Below are positions 45,381-53,392 of a DNA stretch of 64,000 nt, one piece after another (the stretch's first letter is position 1; every line of letters starts with the position of its first letter). Source of the DNA: Chitinophaga sp. XS-30 (lineage in GTDB: Bacteria > Bacteroidota > Bacteroidia > Chitinophagales > Chitinophagaceae). The translations under genes were made by a program, and so were the position numbers. The notes below the pieces were generated by a model. It was not told the origin of the DNA, ran no database searches, and worked only from the letters and a program-made list of their open reading frames with translations. The stretch lies in the NCBI RefSeq assembly GCF_008086345.1, contig NZ_CP043006.1:248001-312000 (forward strand). Reading direction: 5' to 3'.

Positions 45381-46121
45381 TTAAATATTTGTGCCTCCAT
45401 CGATTGTGATGCCGGTACCGGTGATGTTTTTGCTTTCATCACCCGCCAGGTAAGCCACCAGCCCCGCAATATCATCCCCCGTTCCAAAGTTGTCCACAGC
45501 CAGCAGGGTCCGCTGAAAATCCGCGGATTCGCCATTGACAGGGTTCATATCCGTGTCAATGGGACCGGGGTGTACGAGGTTCACCGTAATGCCCCTTTTG
45601 CCCAGCTCCCGGGCAAGGCCTTTGGTAAGACCGGTGAGCGCGGTTTTGCTCATGGAATAGACCGTTGCGCCGGGGAAAGCCACTTTGTCCACCATACAGG
45701 TGCCGATGTTGATGATGCGGCCGCCCCGCCCGAGATAGCGCAACGCCGCCTGGGAAGCGAAGAACACCGCTTTCACGTTCACGTTCATGTTGAAGTCGTA
45801 TTCCTCGATGGTAAATTCTTCCATGAGCTTGTATTCCGCAACGCCCGCATTGTTGACGAGAATGTGCAGTCCGCCCAGCTCTTTTGCCGCCAGGTCTACC
45901 GCCGCCTGAACGGCCTTCGCGTCCGCACTGTCCGCCTTGATGGCCAGTCCCTTTACACCCTGCGCTTCAATAGCGCGGATGACCTCCTCCGCTTTCTGCT
46001 GCGATGCATTATAGGTAATGGCGACGTTGGCGCCTTCCTTTGCCAGTCTTTTGGCAATAGCCGCTCCGATGCCGCGGCTCCCTCCTGTGACGAGGGCTGT
46101 TCTGTTGGTGAGATTTTTCAT
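45381..46121 (-). CDS. Short-chain dehydrogenase/reductase (3-oxoacyl-ACP-reductase-like), HxlR-linked
   Basis: 246 residues, the classical SDR length. TGGSRGIGAAIAKRL (about 12-26) binds NAD(P); NNAGVAEYKL follows, then the catalytic Ser region INIGTCMVDKV (here with Cys beside the usual Ser position), Tyr and Lys in VYSMSKTALTGL, and HPGPIDTDMNPV. It is annotated as FabG-like only by fold; substrate unknown. It is divergent from an HxlR-type regulator gene across 75 bases, a frequent arrangement in which the regulator controls the reductase. A -7 box ends four bases before the ATG, so the mRNA may have almost no leader. Confidence 0.9.
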   Translation of the reverse strand: MKNLTNRTALVTGGSRGIGAAIAKRLAKEGANVAITYNASQQKAEEVIRAIEAQGVKGLAIKADSADAKAVQAAVDLAAKELGGLHILVNNAGVAEYKLMEEFTIEEYDFNMNVNVKAVFFASQAALRYLGRGGRIINIGTCMVDKVAFPGATVYSMSKTALTGLTKGLARELGKRGITVNLVHPGPIDTDMNPVNGESADFQRTLLAVDNFGTGDDIAGLVAYLAGDESKNITGTGITIDGGTNI

Positions 46122-46125
46122 GTAG

Positions 46126-46133
46126 CAAATGTA
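46126..46133 (-). promoter_or_regulatory. -7 box of the SDR gene
   Basis: The minus strand reads TACATTTG (exact TAnnTTTG) with its last base four bases before the ATG, which implies a leaderless or nearly leaderless transcript. No TTG at -33. Confidence 0.4.
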
Positions 46134-46145
46134 GACCGGGAGTTT

Positions 46146-46153
46146 TACTTTTG
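46146..46153 (+). promoter_or_regulatory. -7 box of the HxlR-type regulator gene
   Basis: TACTTTTG (exact TAnnTTTG) about 43 bases before the ATG at 46197, oriented away from the SDR box. No clear TTG at -33. Confidence 0.45.
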
Positions 46154-46168
46154 CAGGTACTGCATAAA

Positions 46169-46185
46169 TTGTTAAGTACTAACAA
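46169..46185. promoter_or_regulatory. Operator-like palindrome between SDR and HxlR genes
   Basis: TTGTTA-AGTAC-TAACAA, six perfect pairs with a five-base spacer, just downstream of the regulator's -7 box. Dimeric winged-helix HxlR regulators bind such short palindromes in divergent regions, so autoregulation plus control of the SDR gene is likely. Confidence 0.5.
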
Positions 46186-46196
46186 AACAGTAAGAA

Positions 46197-46547
46197 ATGC
46201 GTAAAGAGAGCTCTACAAATGCCATGAATGAAGATCACATCCTCCGGAATTGCGGGATGGCCTATACTTTGTCCGTACTCGGCGGCCGCTGGAAGCCGGC
46301 TATCCTGTTCCGTCTGCTGCGCGGACCGATGCGGTACAGCGAATTGCTGCGGTCGATGGAAGGCGTTTCCGAGCGTATGCTGGTGGCGCAGTTACGGGAG
46401 CTGGAGAAAGACGGTCTGGTAAAACGGACGGTGCATGCGGAGGTGCCGCCCCGGGTGGAATACGGGCTGACAGCGGTGGGGAGATCGGCCGAGCAGGTGA
46501 TCGAGAGCATGTCCGACTGGGGAAATATGCATCGCCCGGATCAATAA
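46197..46547 (+). CDS. HxlR-family winged helix-turn-helix transcriptional regulator
   Basis: 116 residues. HxlR pattern: LRNCGMAYTLSVLGGRWKPA (Cys19 at the position often used for redox sensing), ILFRLLRGPMRYSELLRSME, the recognition helix region GVSERMLVAQLRELEKDGLV and the wing KRTVHAEVPPRVEYGLTAVG. Members repress divergent oxidoreductase genes and respond to aldehydes, quinones or disulfide stress through conserved Cys. The neighbouring SDR gene and the palindrome between them fit this. An ATG at 46224 is an alternative start, but the upstream one gives the usual length. Confidence 0.92.
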   Translation: MRKESSTNAMNEDHILRNCGMAYTLSVLGGRWKPAILFRLLRGPMRYSELLRSMEGVSERMLVAQLRELEKDGLVKRTVHAEVPPRVEYGLTAVGRSAEQVIESMSDWGNMHRPDQ

Positions 46548-46561
46548 TTTGTCTGAAAAAT

Positions 46562-46591
46562 TTGGAATTGTGTGGATTTGCGTTACCTTTG
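46562..46591 (+). promoter_or_regulatory. Consensus promoter of tRNA-Glu
   Basis: TTG (46562-46564), exactly 19 bases, then TACCTTTG (46584-46591). This is a perfect match to the Bacteroidota primary sigma consensus TTG-N19-TAnnTTTG, 22 bases before the mature tRNA. Confidence 0.85.
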
Positions 46592-46613
46592 CCATCCCAA
46601 AAATGACCATAAT

Positions 46614-46685
46614 GCCGCGTTGGTCAATCGGCTAAGACGCCTCCCTTTCACGGAGGAATGACGGGTTCGACTCCCGTACGCGGTA
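46614..46685 (+). tRNA. tRNA-Glu (anticodon UUC)
   Basis: Cloverleaf of 72 bases: acceptor GCCGCGT / ACGCGGT (first pair G-U), D arm around GGTCAATCGGCTAAGAC, anticodon stem CCTCC / GGAGG with loop CTTTCAC (TTC at 46647-46649), T arm ACGGGTTCGACTCCCGT, discriminator A. CCA is not encoded. It has a perfect promoter upstream and a strong terminator downstream. AT-rich, probably acquired DNA begins shortly after its 3' end. Confidence 0.96.
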
Positions 46686-46712
46686 CTGGGCGAGATTTCG
46701 CTAAAATCACAC

Positions 46713-46743
46713 AAGGGTTCTTCAATTTTGAGGAACCCTTTTT
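46713..46743 (+). terminator. Rho-independent terminator of tRNA-Glu
   Basis: AAGGGTTC-T-TCAA pairs with TTGA-G-GAACCCTT (13 pairs with one T-G), followed by TTTTT. It lies 28 bases past the tRNA. Confidence 0.88.
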
Positions 46744-46766
46744 CGTTGATCCCAAATAGTTACCGG

Positions 46767-46834
46767 CGAACACAGGGTGCAGTCGGGGTGTTCGAAATGC
46801 ACCTTCGGAATAAGCAGGATTCTGTTCGAACACC
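46767..46834. repeat. Three CGAACAC copies in alternating orientation next to the tRNA
   Basis: CGAACAC occurs at 46767-46773, inverted at 46788-46794 and again direct at 46827-46833. The last two are part of a perfect ten-base inverted repeat GGTGTTCGAA / TTCGAACACC with a 28-base spacer. They lie between the tRNA terminator and the start of the AT-rich region, and could be recombinase or regulator sites. Confidence 0.5.
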
Positions 46835-46854
46835 AGCGAAATAAAGCCCTTCTT

Positions 46855-47007
46855 TTAAAAAACATTCATTACTTCAAACAGTTCACGCAGCTTTGTTAAA
46901 TATGGCAAGTACGTTTCGATGATGGGTAAAAACTCCTTGCCTGTGTTTCCCATGGTTTCGATGATGTTCACCAAACTTTTCCGCATCGTGTCACAACCCG
47001 GATACAT
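46855..47007 (-). CDS. Possible small protein, 50 residues, unrecognised
   Basis: An open frame from ATG 47007 to TAA 46855 encodes MYPGCDTMRKSLVNIIETMG and continues NTGKEFLPIIETYLPYLTKL to a terminal EVMNVF. The amphipathic helical composition and normal codon use make it more protein-like than chance frames nearby. It follows the AraC gene on the same strand by 86 bases. It may be a small gene or the remnant of a larger one lost at the island edge. No family recognised. Confidence 0.3.
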   Translation of the reverse strand: MYPGCDTMRKSLVNIIETMGNTGKEFLPIIETYLPYLTKLRELFEVMNVF

Positions 47008-47093
47008 CTATGTCCGGCTGTCAATATCCGATGGTGGTGCCATTACCTTAAATGGCACTTTCAATTTTTTCTTACACCGCTATATTGACTTTG

Positions 47094-47885
47094 TCATTTC
47101 TTCGGTTTTTCGTTTTGTAACATACTTGGTGGGTAACCGAATTGTTTCTTGAAGACGTAATAGAAATGAGATAAGTCCAGAAAACCTAAATCAAGATATA
47201 TTTCAGGCGGCTTCTGTTTTTTCTTCTCAATAAGGAAATGCGCTTCATTTAGCCGTTTCTTTACTAACCAACGATTAGGTGTGCAGCCAAAAATTTCCTT
47301 GAAATCCCTTTTGAAGGCAGACAAACTTCGTCCGGTTAAATAAGCGAAACGTTCTATGCTCACATTGAATTTGTAGTTGCTGTTCATAAATGCTTCCAGG
47401 TTGAGCTTTTCAGGCCTGGCGTAGTTAAAAAGGACTCCGGCAAGTTCGGGTTGCTGTTTGAGCAGAATAATTAAAAGCTCTTCATATTTCAGATCTTCTA
47501 CCGCTTCATCTAATTGCATGCCCCCTTTATAATAAGGTTTCAAGGAGGTGATGAAGTTATCAATCCAATCTGTTTTTCTGATTTCCAAAAAGCTTTCAAT
47601 CATGTTAGATGCAGTTGGCTGGATCTTATGTTTTGTCTGAAATTGCTGAAGAAATTCTTCATCAAAGCAGAATATAATTGGATTGAATGTCTCTTCATTG
47701 TCCGGCAACATAAATTTTATCAAACTATTTTTGCGGGCAATACCACAACCACCTGTTTTAAGTGTATATGTTTTATTTCCGTCGAAGAAACTAATACTAC
47801 CTTTTACAACATATAAAAAAACGTGATCGGGTATGAACTGTTCTTTTAGAAAACTGGATTGTTGATTTTCTGTTATTCCTCTCAT
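47094..47885 (-). CDS. AraC-family transcriptional regulator, coupled to the epimerase gene
   Basis: 263 residues. An N-terminal cupin-like sensor (about 15-110, FIPDHVFLYVVKGSISFFDG, LKTGGCGIARKNSLIKF) is followed by the AraC HTH domain (about 170-258): FNVSIERFAYLTGRSLSAFK, FKEIFGCTPNRWLVKKRLNE and YLDLGFLDLSHFYYVFKKQF. Its ATG overlaps the stop of the interrupted epimerase gene by the ATGA arrangement, so the two are translationally coupled. DNA here is clearly AT-richer than the flanking chromosome. It probably regulates its own operon, a common pattern for oxidoreductase/AraC pairs. Confidence 0.9.
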   Translation of the reverse strand: MRGITENQQSSFLKEQFIPDHVFLYVVKGSISFFDGNKTYTLKTGGCGIARKNSLIKFMLPDNEETFNPIIFCFDEEFLQQFQTKHKIQPTASNMIESFLEIRKTDWIDNFITSLKPYYKGGMQLDEAVEDLKYEELLIILLKQQPELAGVLFNYARPEKLNLEAFMNSNYKFNVSIERFAYLTGRSLSAFKRDFKEIFGCTPNRWLVKKRLNEAHFLIEKKKQKPPEIYLDLGFLDLSHFYYVFKKQFGYPPSMLQNEKPKK

Positions 47886-48919
47886 TTTATCAGGTTGTAT
47901 TTAGCCATACTCTTTACTGCTTCCAATATGGTTTGTTCCTGTGTAGCAATAGGCTGCCATCCCAATAAATTTTTGGCTTTTGCATTGCTTACATTACGGT
48001 TTATCTTTAAAAGCATCGCTCCTTCTTTTGCCTGGGAATTGAATAATGAAGCTATATTAATAAAAAAATCAGGAAGTTTTTTTGTCGTAACCTTTTTGGC
48101 AACTTCAGGCAACTTACGTTTTAAGAGTTCGGCAATTTCCGGCAGCGTAATCTGTCCGTCCGCCGAGGCGATAAAACGTTGTCCCTTGGCTGCAGGATTT
48201 GTCATTGCAAGAATATGTATATCGGCTACATCTCTGACATCAACAACATTCAACGGAATATTTGGAACAGCTTTCATTGAGCCGCTCAATAAATTTTCAA
48301 GCAAACGAAAACTTCCCGAGATATGTTCATCTAAAGAAGGCCCATAAATAGCCACAGGGTTTATGGTAACAAATTCTAAGTCCTCACCCATAGTCCCGAT
48401 AAAATCTCAGGCAGCTTTTTCAGCCAGTGTTTTTGATTTTTCATAAACCGATAATCCTTTTAAGTTGATGTCCGTCCAGTCGGCTTCCGTAGTCATCCGT
48501 GTCTTGTCTGTTTGACTGAAACCGACTGCACCAAAATTGGAAGTCATTACTACTCGTTTTGCACCTGACTTTTTTGCGAATTTCAAAATGCGAAGTATGC
48601 CTTCAACAGCAGGACGGACAGCTGCTTCTTCATCTTTTGGAACGTCAAAAAACACAGGAGATGCCACACTTAATACATATTTACAGCCTTTCATCGCTTC
48701 ATCCCAATTATCATCTCTGGTCAATTCCGTTTCCACAAATGAAAGACTGTCAAATTGCGTAACGCCATTGGATTTCAGTGTTTTAATAAGCCTGTCTTTG
48801 CTCTTAATATTACGAACTGTTGTTCGAACCTTGTGCCCTTTTTGTAAAAGTTGCAAGATGATTTGCATTCCTACAAATCCGGTTCCACCTGTTACCAAAA
48901 CTGTTTCTCTATTTTCCAT
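47882..48919 (-). pseudogene. NAD-dependent epimerase / aldehyde-reductase-like gene with one in-frame stop
   Basis: From ATG 48919 the protein reads MENRETVLVTGGTGFVGMQI (NAD-binding TGGTGFVG), then NFGAVGFSQTDKT, YEKSKTLAEKAA (catalytic Tyr and Lys) and stops at TGA 48407-48409. The same frame continues without a break: DFIGTM, then EDLEFVTINPVAIYGPSLDE, ending at 47882. Homologues of this dihydroflavonol-reductase-like family have Trp in the AEKAAWDF motif, so a single TGG to TGA change explains the stop. The full protein would be about 345 residues. Either it is a recent pseudogene or the second half is translated separately from ATG 48391. The downstream AraC gene is coupled to its end. 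Confidence 0.88.
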
Positions 48920-49326
48920 TAACTATAAATTTCATACTGCAAAGTTCCGCATAAAATCTTCAGCATAGCTTGTTAAAAAGTCCAATTTTTGGTTGTTCTG
49001 AAGCTCAAAGCAGTAATAATAAATGGTAATAAGAAATTATATGTTTGAGATTTCTACCATATCCATACACAGTATATTGTTTGGTTTCGATCATTCCATA
49101 AGCAGGAAGCGAGGCTACGCTTAAAACATGCCGATCTTGATATTTTGGAAATTTCCCATCTTCCGGGTTTTCGTTCGCTTACCCACTTTTCCGGCTTTTT
49201 CAAAAAGTGCGAAGGCATATCTCCATCCATGTATAGAAAAGTTTGATTTTTATAACCATTGGTTTCAATTTCGTTAGCTACCAATACACCATTAGTTCGA
49301 AATTTGCCCTATAAACACGAACTACT
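48920..49326. other. AT-rich intergenic region between divergent genes
   Basis: About 400 bases between the epimerase and SDR start codons. A 76-codon minus-strand open frame (49054-49284) has no family resemblance and odd composition. GAACTTTG on the minus strand near 48940 is one base from a -7 box for the epimerase-AraC operon. Nothing else recognised. Confidence 0.5.
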
Positions 49327-50124
49327 ATGCATAAAAAATGGTTTATTACGGGCGCATCAAGCGGTATAGGACGTAATTTAACAGAGCAGCTTTTAGAGGC
49401 AGGATATACAGTTTTTGCCACGCTAAGAAAGCCGGAGCTGTTAAAGGAATTAGCTGAAAAGTATCCTGGAAGACTTTATGTGGATTATTTGGAATTAACG
49501 GATTTGGCAAGTATCGAAAAAGCGGTCACTAATGCCTATAAAAAATTAGGACAAATTGATGTTGCAGTCAGCAATGCAGGAATAGGTGTTTTTGGAGCGG
49601 TAGAAGAACTGGATAGTTCGACGATCATAAAACAACTGGAGGTAAATTTACTGGGTCCCATCATGCTGATAAAAGCCTTAATCCCCTTTTTAAGAAAGCA
49701 ACCTGAAGGTGGGCGTATCATTCAGGTATCATCAGAAGGCGGACAGATTGCCTATCCGGGGTTCAGCCTTTATCATGCCTCTAAGTGGGGAATCGAAGGT
49801 TTTGTGGAAGCTACTGCCCAGGATGTCTCATCATTCAATATTAGGTTTACCATTGCAGAACCCGGGCCTACCCGTACTAATTTTGGGAACAGCCTGAGTA
49901 TCGCTGAACCTATGGAAGCTTATCAAAGTACCCCTGTTAATGAAATTCGAAAATTCATCGACGCGGGCTTTGGTGAACTGGATGATGCAGCAGATGTTGC
50001 AAAGGCGATTATTGAATGTACTACATTAAAAAATCCTCCCTTACGTTTGCCCATTGGTTCAGTAGCCACAAAAAATCTGATTACAGGTTTGCAAAAACGA
50101 CTCGATGGTATTAAAATGATATAA
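49327..50124 (+). CDS. Short-chain dehydrogenase/reductase, classical type
   Basis: 265 residues. KWFITGASSGIGRNLTEQLL carries TGxxxGIG, SNAGIGVFGAVEEL the NAG element, IIQVSSEGGQIAYPGFSLYH the catalytic Ser, then Tyr and Lys in YHASKWGIEGF, and AEPGPTRTNFGNSL. The long C-terminus (IIECTTLKNPPLRLPIGSVA) is typical of the 17-beta-hydroxysteroid-dehydrogenase-like SDRs of soil bacteria, which act on unknown carbonyl substrates. It lies in the AT-rich island, divergent from the epimerase-AraC operon. Confidence 0.92.
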   Translation: MHKKWFITGASSGIGRNLTEQLLEAGYTVFATLRKPELLKELAEKYPGRLYVDYLELTDLASIEKAVTNAYKKLGQIDVAVSNAGIGVFGAVEELDSSTIIKQLEVNLLGPIMLIKALIPFLRKQPEGGRIIQVSSEGGQIAYPGFSLYHASKWGIEGFVEATAQDVSSFNIRFTIAEPGPTRTNFGNSLSIAEPMEAYQSTPVNEIRKFIDAGFGELDDAADVAKAIIECTTLKNPPLRLPIGSVATKNLITGLQKRLDGIKMI

Positions 50125-50541
50125 GCGAGCCGAAAACTTTAGGGGGGTGCTTTGTCATATTTGCTACGCCTGCTAAATAAAGAATTGTATAAGCGGTTAA
50201 AGATGGTGAAGTTTTTCTAATTCCATTTTTCTGTTTTTGTTGCTGTAAAGTTGTAACGGGTTCAAAAAACAGATTTGCCCAAACGACTTTTGGTTTAGCC
50301 TAAAATGATGGGTTATTGAAATCAGTCTTATCCTTCAGGACATTGGGTAAGCTTGGCTCAATAATTTTCTATGCGTTGTGCTTCTTTAGGTCGTCCTATG
50401 TCTGGAGGTCTTCCGCCTGTCTTTTAGCGCTATTCTTCCATTCATGCAATCGGCCAATTGAACACAAACAATCGACTTTTGGATACTTTTTAGTTGAGGG
50501 AGATGATCAATTTTGTACCATCAAATTAAAAGTACAAAGAA
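50125..50541. other. AT-rich intergenic region between two SDR genes
   Basis: About 415 bases. No convincing coding sequence: the open frame beginning at 50316 runs into the following SDR gene in another frame and has a cysteine-rich, unlikely composition. CAATTTTG at 50508-50515 is one base from a -7 box for the SDR gene downstream. It may hold remnants of lost genes. Confidence 0.5.
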
Positions 50542-51339
50542 ATGAAAGCAACATTAATAACAGGGGCATCAGGTGGAATTGGAGAAGCCATTGCCTTAAA
50601 ACTGGCATCAAGAAAACAAAATCTGGTGTTGGTGGCACGAAGCGAAGCCAAACTAAAGGAATTGGCTGAACAGCTAACCAAGCGCCATCAAATCTCGGTG
50701 GAATATATTTCGGCTGATCTATCTACAGCAGGTGCGGCACAGCAGGTTTTTGACGAAACACAAAAACGTCAATTACAAATTGAAACACTCATTAATAATG
50801 CCGGAATTGGCTCCGGTGGTGAGTTTGCAGAGTTGTCCCTGCAATCAGAGTTGGATATGCTGCAACTTAACATATCGTCTTTGGTTGCACTCACACATTT
50901 GTTTCTGCAGAAAATGAAAGCACAAAAAGGCGGAACGATAATCAACGTTGCTTCTATGGCATCATTTTTACCGATACCCTATATGACCACCTACTCAGCC
51001 AGCAAGGTTTTTGTCCGTCACTTTACCCAGGCACTAACCCAGGAATGTAAACCATACAATGTACACGTGATGTTGCTCTGCCCTGGGTTGACCAAAACCA
51101 ATTTTAACAGTGCTGCCGGACTAGATGGTAAAGTGGGGCAAAGACTCAATGCGGAATATAACAGTTCTACCCCTCAACAAACCCCTGAACAAGTAGCAGA
51201 CGAAATGTTGACCGCATTGGATAAAAAAAAGCATTATATTGTATCTGGGAAAATGAACCGAATGGCTAGCCGCTTATCGGCTTTATTTCCAAACGCTTTT
51301 GCAGCCAGAAGTTTTGCCAGATCATATAGGAAAAAATAG
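50542..51339 (+). CDS. Short-chain dehydrogenase/reductase (SDR, DltE/YqjQ-like)
   Basis: 265 residues. TLITGASGGIGEAIALKLAS binds the cofactor, with basic residues following (RKQNLVLVARSEAKL) that suggest NADP preference. NNAGIGSGGEFAEL, the Ser region INVASMASFLPIPY, YSASKVFVRHFTQAL (Tyr, Lys) and CPGLTKTNF complete the family. The C-terminus YIVSGKMNRMASRLSALFPN is typical of the YqjQ/DltE-like group. It is 22 bases upstream of an AraC regulator gene, probably one operon. The similarity in layout to the epimerase/AraC pair 2 kb away is notable. Confidence 0.92.
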   Translation: MKATLITGASGGIGEAIALKLASRKQNLVLVARSEAKLKELAEQLTKRHQISVEYISADLSTAGAAQQVFDETQKRQLQIETLINNAGIGSGGEFAELSLQSELDMLQLNISSLVALTHLFLQKMKAQKGGTIINVASMASFLPIPYMTTYSASKVFVRHFTQALTQECKPYNVHVMLLCPGLTKTNFNSAAGLDGKVGQRLNAEYNSSTPQQTPEQVADEMLTALDKKKHYIVSGKMNRMASRLSALFPNAFAARSFARSYRKK

Positions 51340-51361
51340 TCAATAATTATACCTGTATAAA

Positions 51362-52273
51362 GTGAATTTAAATACATCAACTATTCATCTCAAATCTATT
51401 ACTGATATGCACAAGGTGGTGGGTATTTCCAAGCCGAAGCATCCTATGTTCAGCATTCTTCGTTTTGAAAATTTCCCAAAACCGGAACTCACCCAGCGCA
51501 CAAAATTGATCAGTGATTTTTATCAAATCGCGTTAAAAAAAGAATGTCCTTGTAAAATGCAATATGGGCAAACAACTTTTGATTTTGATGAAGGCATTAT
51601 TTCTTGTTTTGCCCCCAAGCAAGTGAACATTGTTGATAAAGATTTTGCATTTGCAAAAGCGGGTTGGGTCATAAGTATCCATCCTGACTTTTTGAGAGGA
51701 TATCCGTTAAGCCCGAAAATGAAAAGCTTTGGCTTTTTTCATTATGATGTAAATGAAGCCTTGATCCTATCCGAAGATGAGCAAAAATCTATAGAAACTA
51801 TTTTTGAGCAAATTGAAAAGGAATATTTGTTGCCCATAGACCAGTTTAGTCAGGATGTCATTATTTCGACATTGGATCTATTGTTAACGTATTTTAATCG
51901 TTATTATAACAGACAGTTTATTACCAGAAAAAACCACAGTAGTGAACTGTTGAACCAGGTAGAAAACATATTAAACGCCCATTTCAGCGACGCCAGGGAG
52001 CAAAAGTTGCCAACTCCTGCATATTTGGCTTCCCAATTAAATATATCGAGCAAGTATCTGAGCGATTGCTTGAAGCAACTCACAGGACAAACTTCCCAAC
52101 AAATCATTCACGAAAAGCTGATAGACAAGGCCAAAGACATCCTTACAACCACAGAACTTTCTGTCAGCGAAATTGCCTATCAATTAGGCTTTGAATATCC
52201 GCAATCGTTCAGCAAAATATTCAAACAAAAAACAAGTCAGACACCTTTGGAATTCAGGCAGTCGTTTAACTGA
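51362..52273 (+). CDS. AraC-family transcriptional regulator, downstream of SDR
   Basis: 303 residues if started at GTG 51362; ATG 51407 is the alternative, but would remove part of the conserved opening IHLKSITDMHKVVGISKPKH. The N-terminal ligand domain is of the type seen in Bacteroidota AraC proteins, with HPMFSILRFENFPKPELTQR and KEFDFDEGII-like strands. The HTH domain occupies about 205-300: PTPAYLASQLNISSKYLSDC, LTGQTSQQIIHEKLIDKAKD and IAYQLGFEYPQSFSKIFKQK. It probably regulates the SDR gene 22 bases upstream. Confidence 0.9.
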   Translation: MNLNTSTIHLKSITDMHKVVGISKPKHPMFSILRFENFPKPELTQRTKLISDFYQIALKKECPCKMQYGQTTFDFDEGIISCFAPKQVNIVDKDFAFAKAGWVISIHPDFLRGYPLSPKMKSFGFFHYDVNEALILSEDEQKSIETIFEQIEKEYLLPIDQFSQDVIISTLDLLLTYFNRYYNRQFITRKNHSSELLNQVENILNAHFSDAREQKLPTPAYLASQLNISSKYLSDCLKQLTGQTSQQIIHEKLIDKAKDILTTTELSVSEIAYQLGFEYPQSFSKIFKQKTSQTPLEFRQSFN

Positions 52274-52319
52274 CGGACAAAAGCCCGGCTACCAACAGCA
52301 TATACCACAATCAGCAAGC

Positions 52320-53342
52320 TCATTGACCCAAAACCTTTTCAAGCATTTCTGACAACGCTTTGCCACGCAGGTCCTTTGCAAGGATCTTACCATCAGGGCC
52401 GATCAGGAAGTTCCGCGGGATGGCTTGCACGGAATATAACATTGCTGCCCGATTTTCCTGCTGCAAATCTGAAACATGCGTCCAGGACAGGCCATCTTCC
52501 CGAATGGCTTTTATCCATTCCTTTTTGCCACTTAACTGATCAAGCGATACGCTTAAGATCGTAAAGTTTTTCTTTCTATATGTTTCATAAGCGCCGACCA
52601 GATAGGGACTTTCGGCTCTGCATGGCGGGCACCAGCTTGCCCAGAAATCCAGCAGCACAAACTTCCCTCTAAAATCATGCAGGGCAATTGATCTACCGGT
52701 TGTATCGGGCATCGCAAAATCAGGCGCAACCCTGCCTATGCTCACCACTTTCAACCTGGCAATTTTTTGGGCATATTCAACACCTTCCTTAGATGAGCGG
52801 ATGCTGCCTGAAAGGATATTGAAAAGTGGCTCTACCAAAGCGGGGTCCGGGTCCTCTCCGCCTAAAATATCGAGCGCTTCGAAGCTGATGTAAGAATCGG
52901 GATGGGATTTAATAAAATTCGTATAAGCCGTTCCTGGCTCATCAACCGCTAAAGCCGCTTTCAGTATCGACGCATCCCTGTTGAGCGACCCACCGGTTAC
53001 CTCGGCATTATCCAGAGAATCATCACTTACTATCGAAATACTTTCCGCATCCATAAAAAATCGCAAATATTCCACATCCTCTGAAATGCCTCCTGACCTG
53101 CTTATTTTCAAGTATGCCACAAGGTTTGGCCCTTTGGCAATACCATTAAATGCAAACGCCCCATGATCCAGCACTACAGAGTCAGTTTCCATTCCTGCGG
53201 CTTCCTCATATAGGATATAAGCTTTAGCCGGAGCCGAAAGGTCGCCTATCTTACCTTTAACGGTAAATTTGAAAGACTGCGCTTCTAAAACAGCGGGTGA
53301 AAAAATCTGCAGAAAGAATATAAAAAAAGCAATCCTTGCCAT
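52320..53342 (-). CDS. TlpA-like thioredoxin with DUF4369-like N-terminus (third locus, distal copy)
   Basis: 340 residues from ATG 53342 (MARIAFFIFFLQIFSPAVLE, signal peptide); a TTG two codons upstream is less likely. The N-terminal DUF4369-like beta domain (about 22-120) holds KFTVKGKIGDLSAPAKAYIL. A helical linker follows, then the AhpC/TSA-type thioredoxin fold (205-340) with FVLLDFWASWCPPCRAESPY (redox WCPPC, 237-241) and YSVQAIPRNFLIGPDGKIL with the cis-Pro. It belongs to periplasmic disulfide reductants. It lies 50 bases after a paralogue of the same architecture and is the last gene of the third SusCD locus. Confidence 0.9.
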   Translation of the reverse strand: MARIAFFIFFLQIFSPAVLEAQSFKFTVKGKIGDLSAPAKAYILYEEAAGMETDSVVLDHGAFAFNGIAKGPNLVAYLKISRSGGISEDVEYLRFFMDAESISIVSDDSLDNAEVTGGSLNRDASILKAALAVDEPGTAYTNFIKSHPDSYISFEALDILGGEDPDPALVEPLFNILSGSIRSSKEGVEYAQKIARLKVVSIGRVAPDFAMPDTTGRSIALHDFRGKFVLLDFWASWCPPCRAESPYLVGAYETYRKKNFTILSVSLDQLSGKKEWIKAIREDGLSWTHVSDLQQENRAAMLYSVQAIPRNFLIGPDGKILAKDLRGKALSEMLEKVLGQ

Positions 53343-53392
53343 TTCCAAATTATTTTAATTTCCGCCTGCCTTCCAGGCCGGCGCATGAATCG

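Noticed and set aside
46648..46833. 61-codon open frame overlapping the tRNA
   Set aside because: It reads through the tRNA-Glu and its terminator; not coding.
49054..49284. 76-codon minus-strand open frame in the AT-rich island
   Set aside because: No family resemblance, Trp/Arg-rich tail, and no promoter-like box.
50316..50669. 117-codon open frame running into the SDR gene
   Set aside because: Its second half is a wrong-frame reading of the SDR N-terminus and the first half is Cys/Phe-rich.
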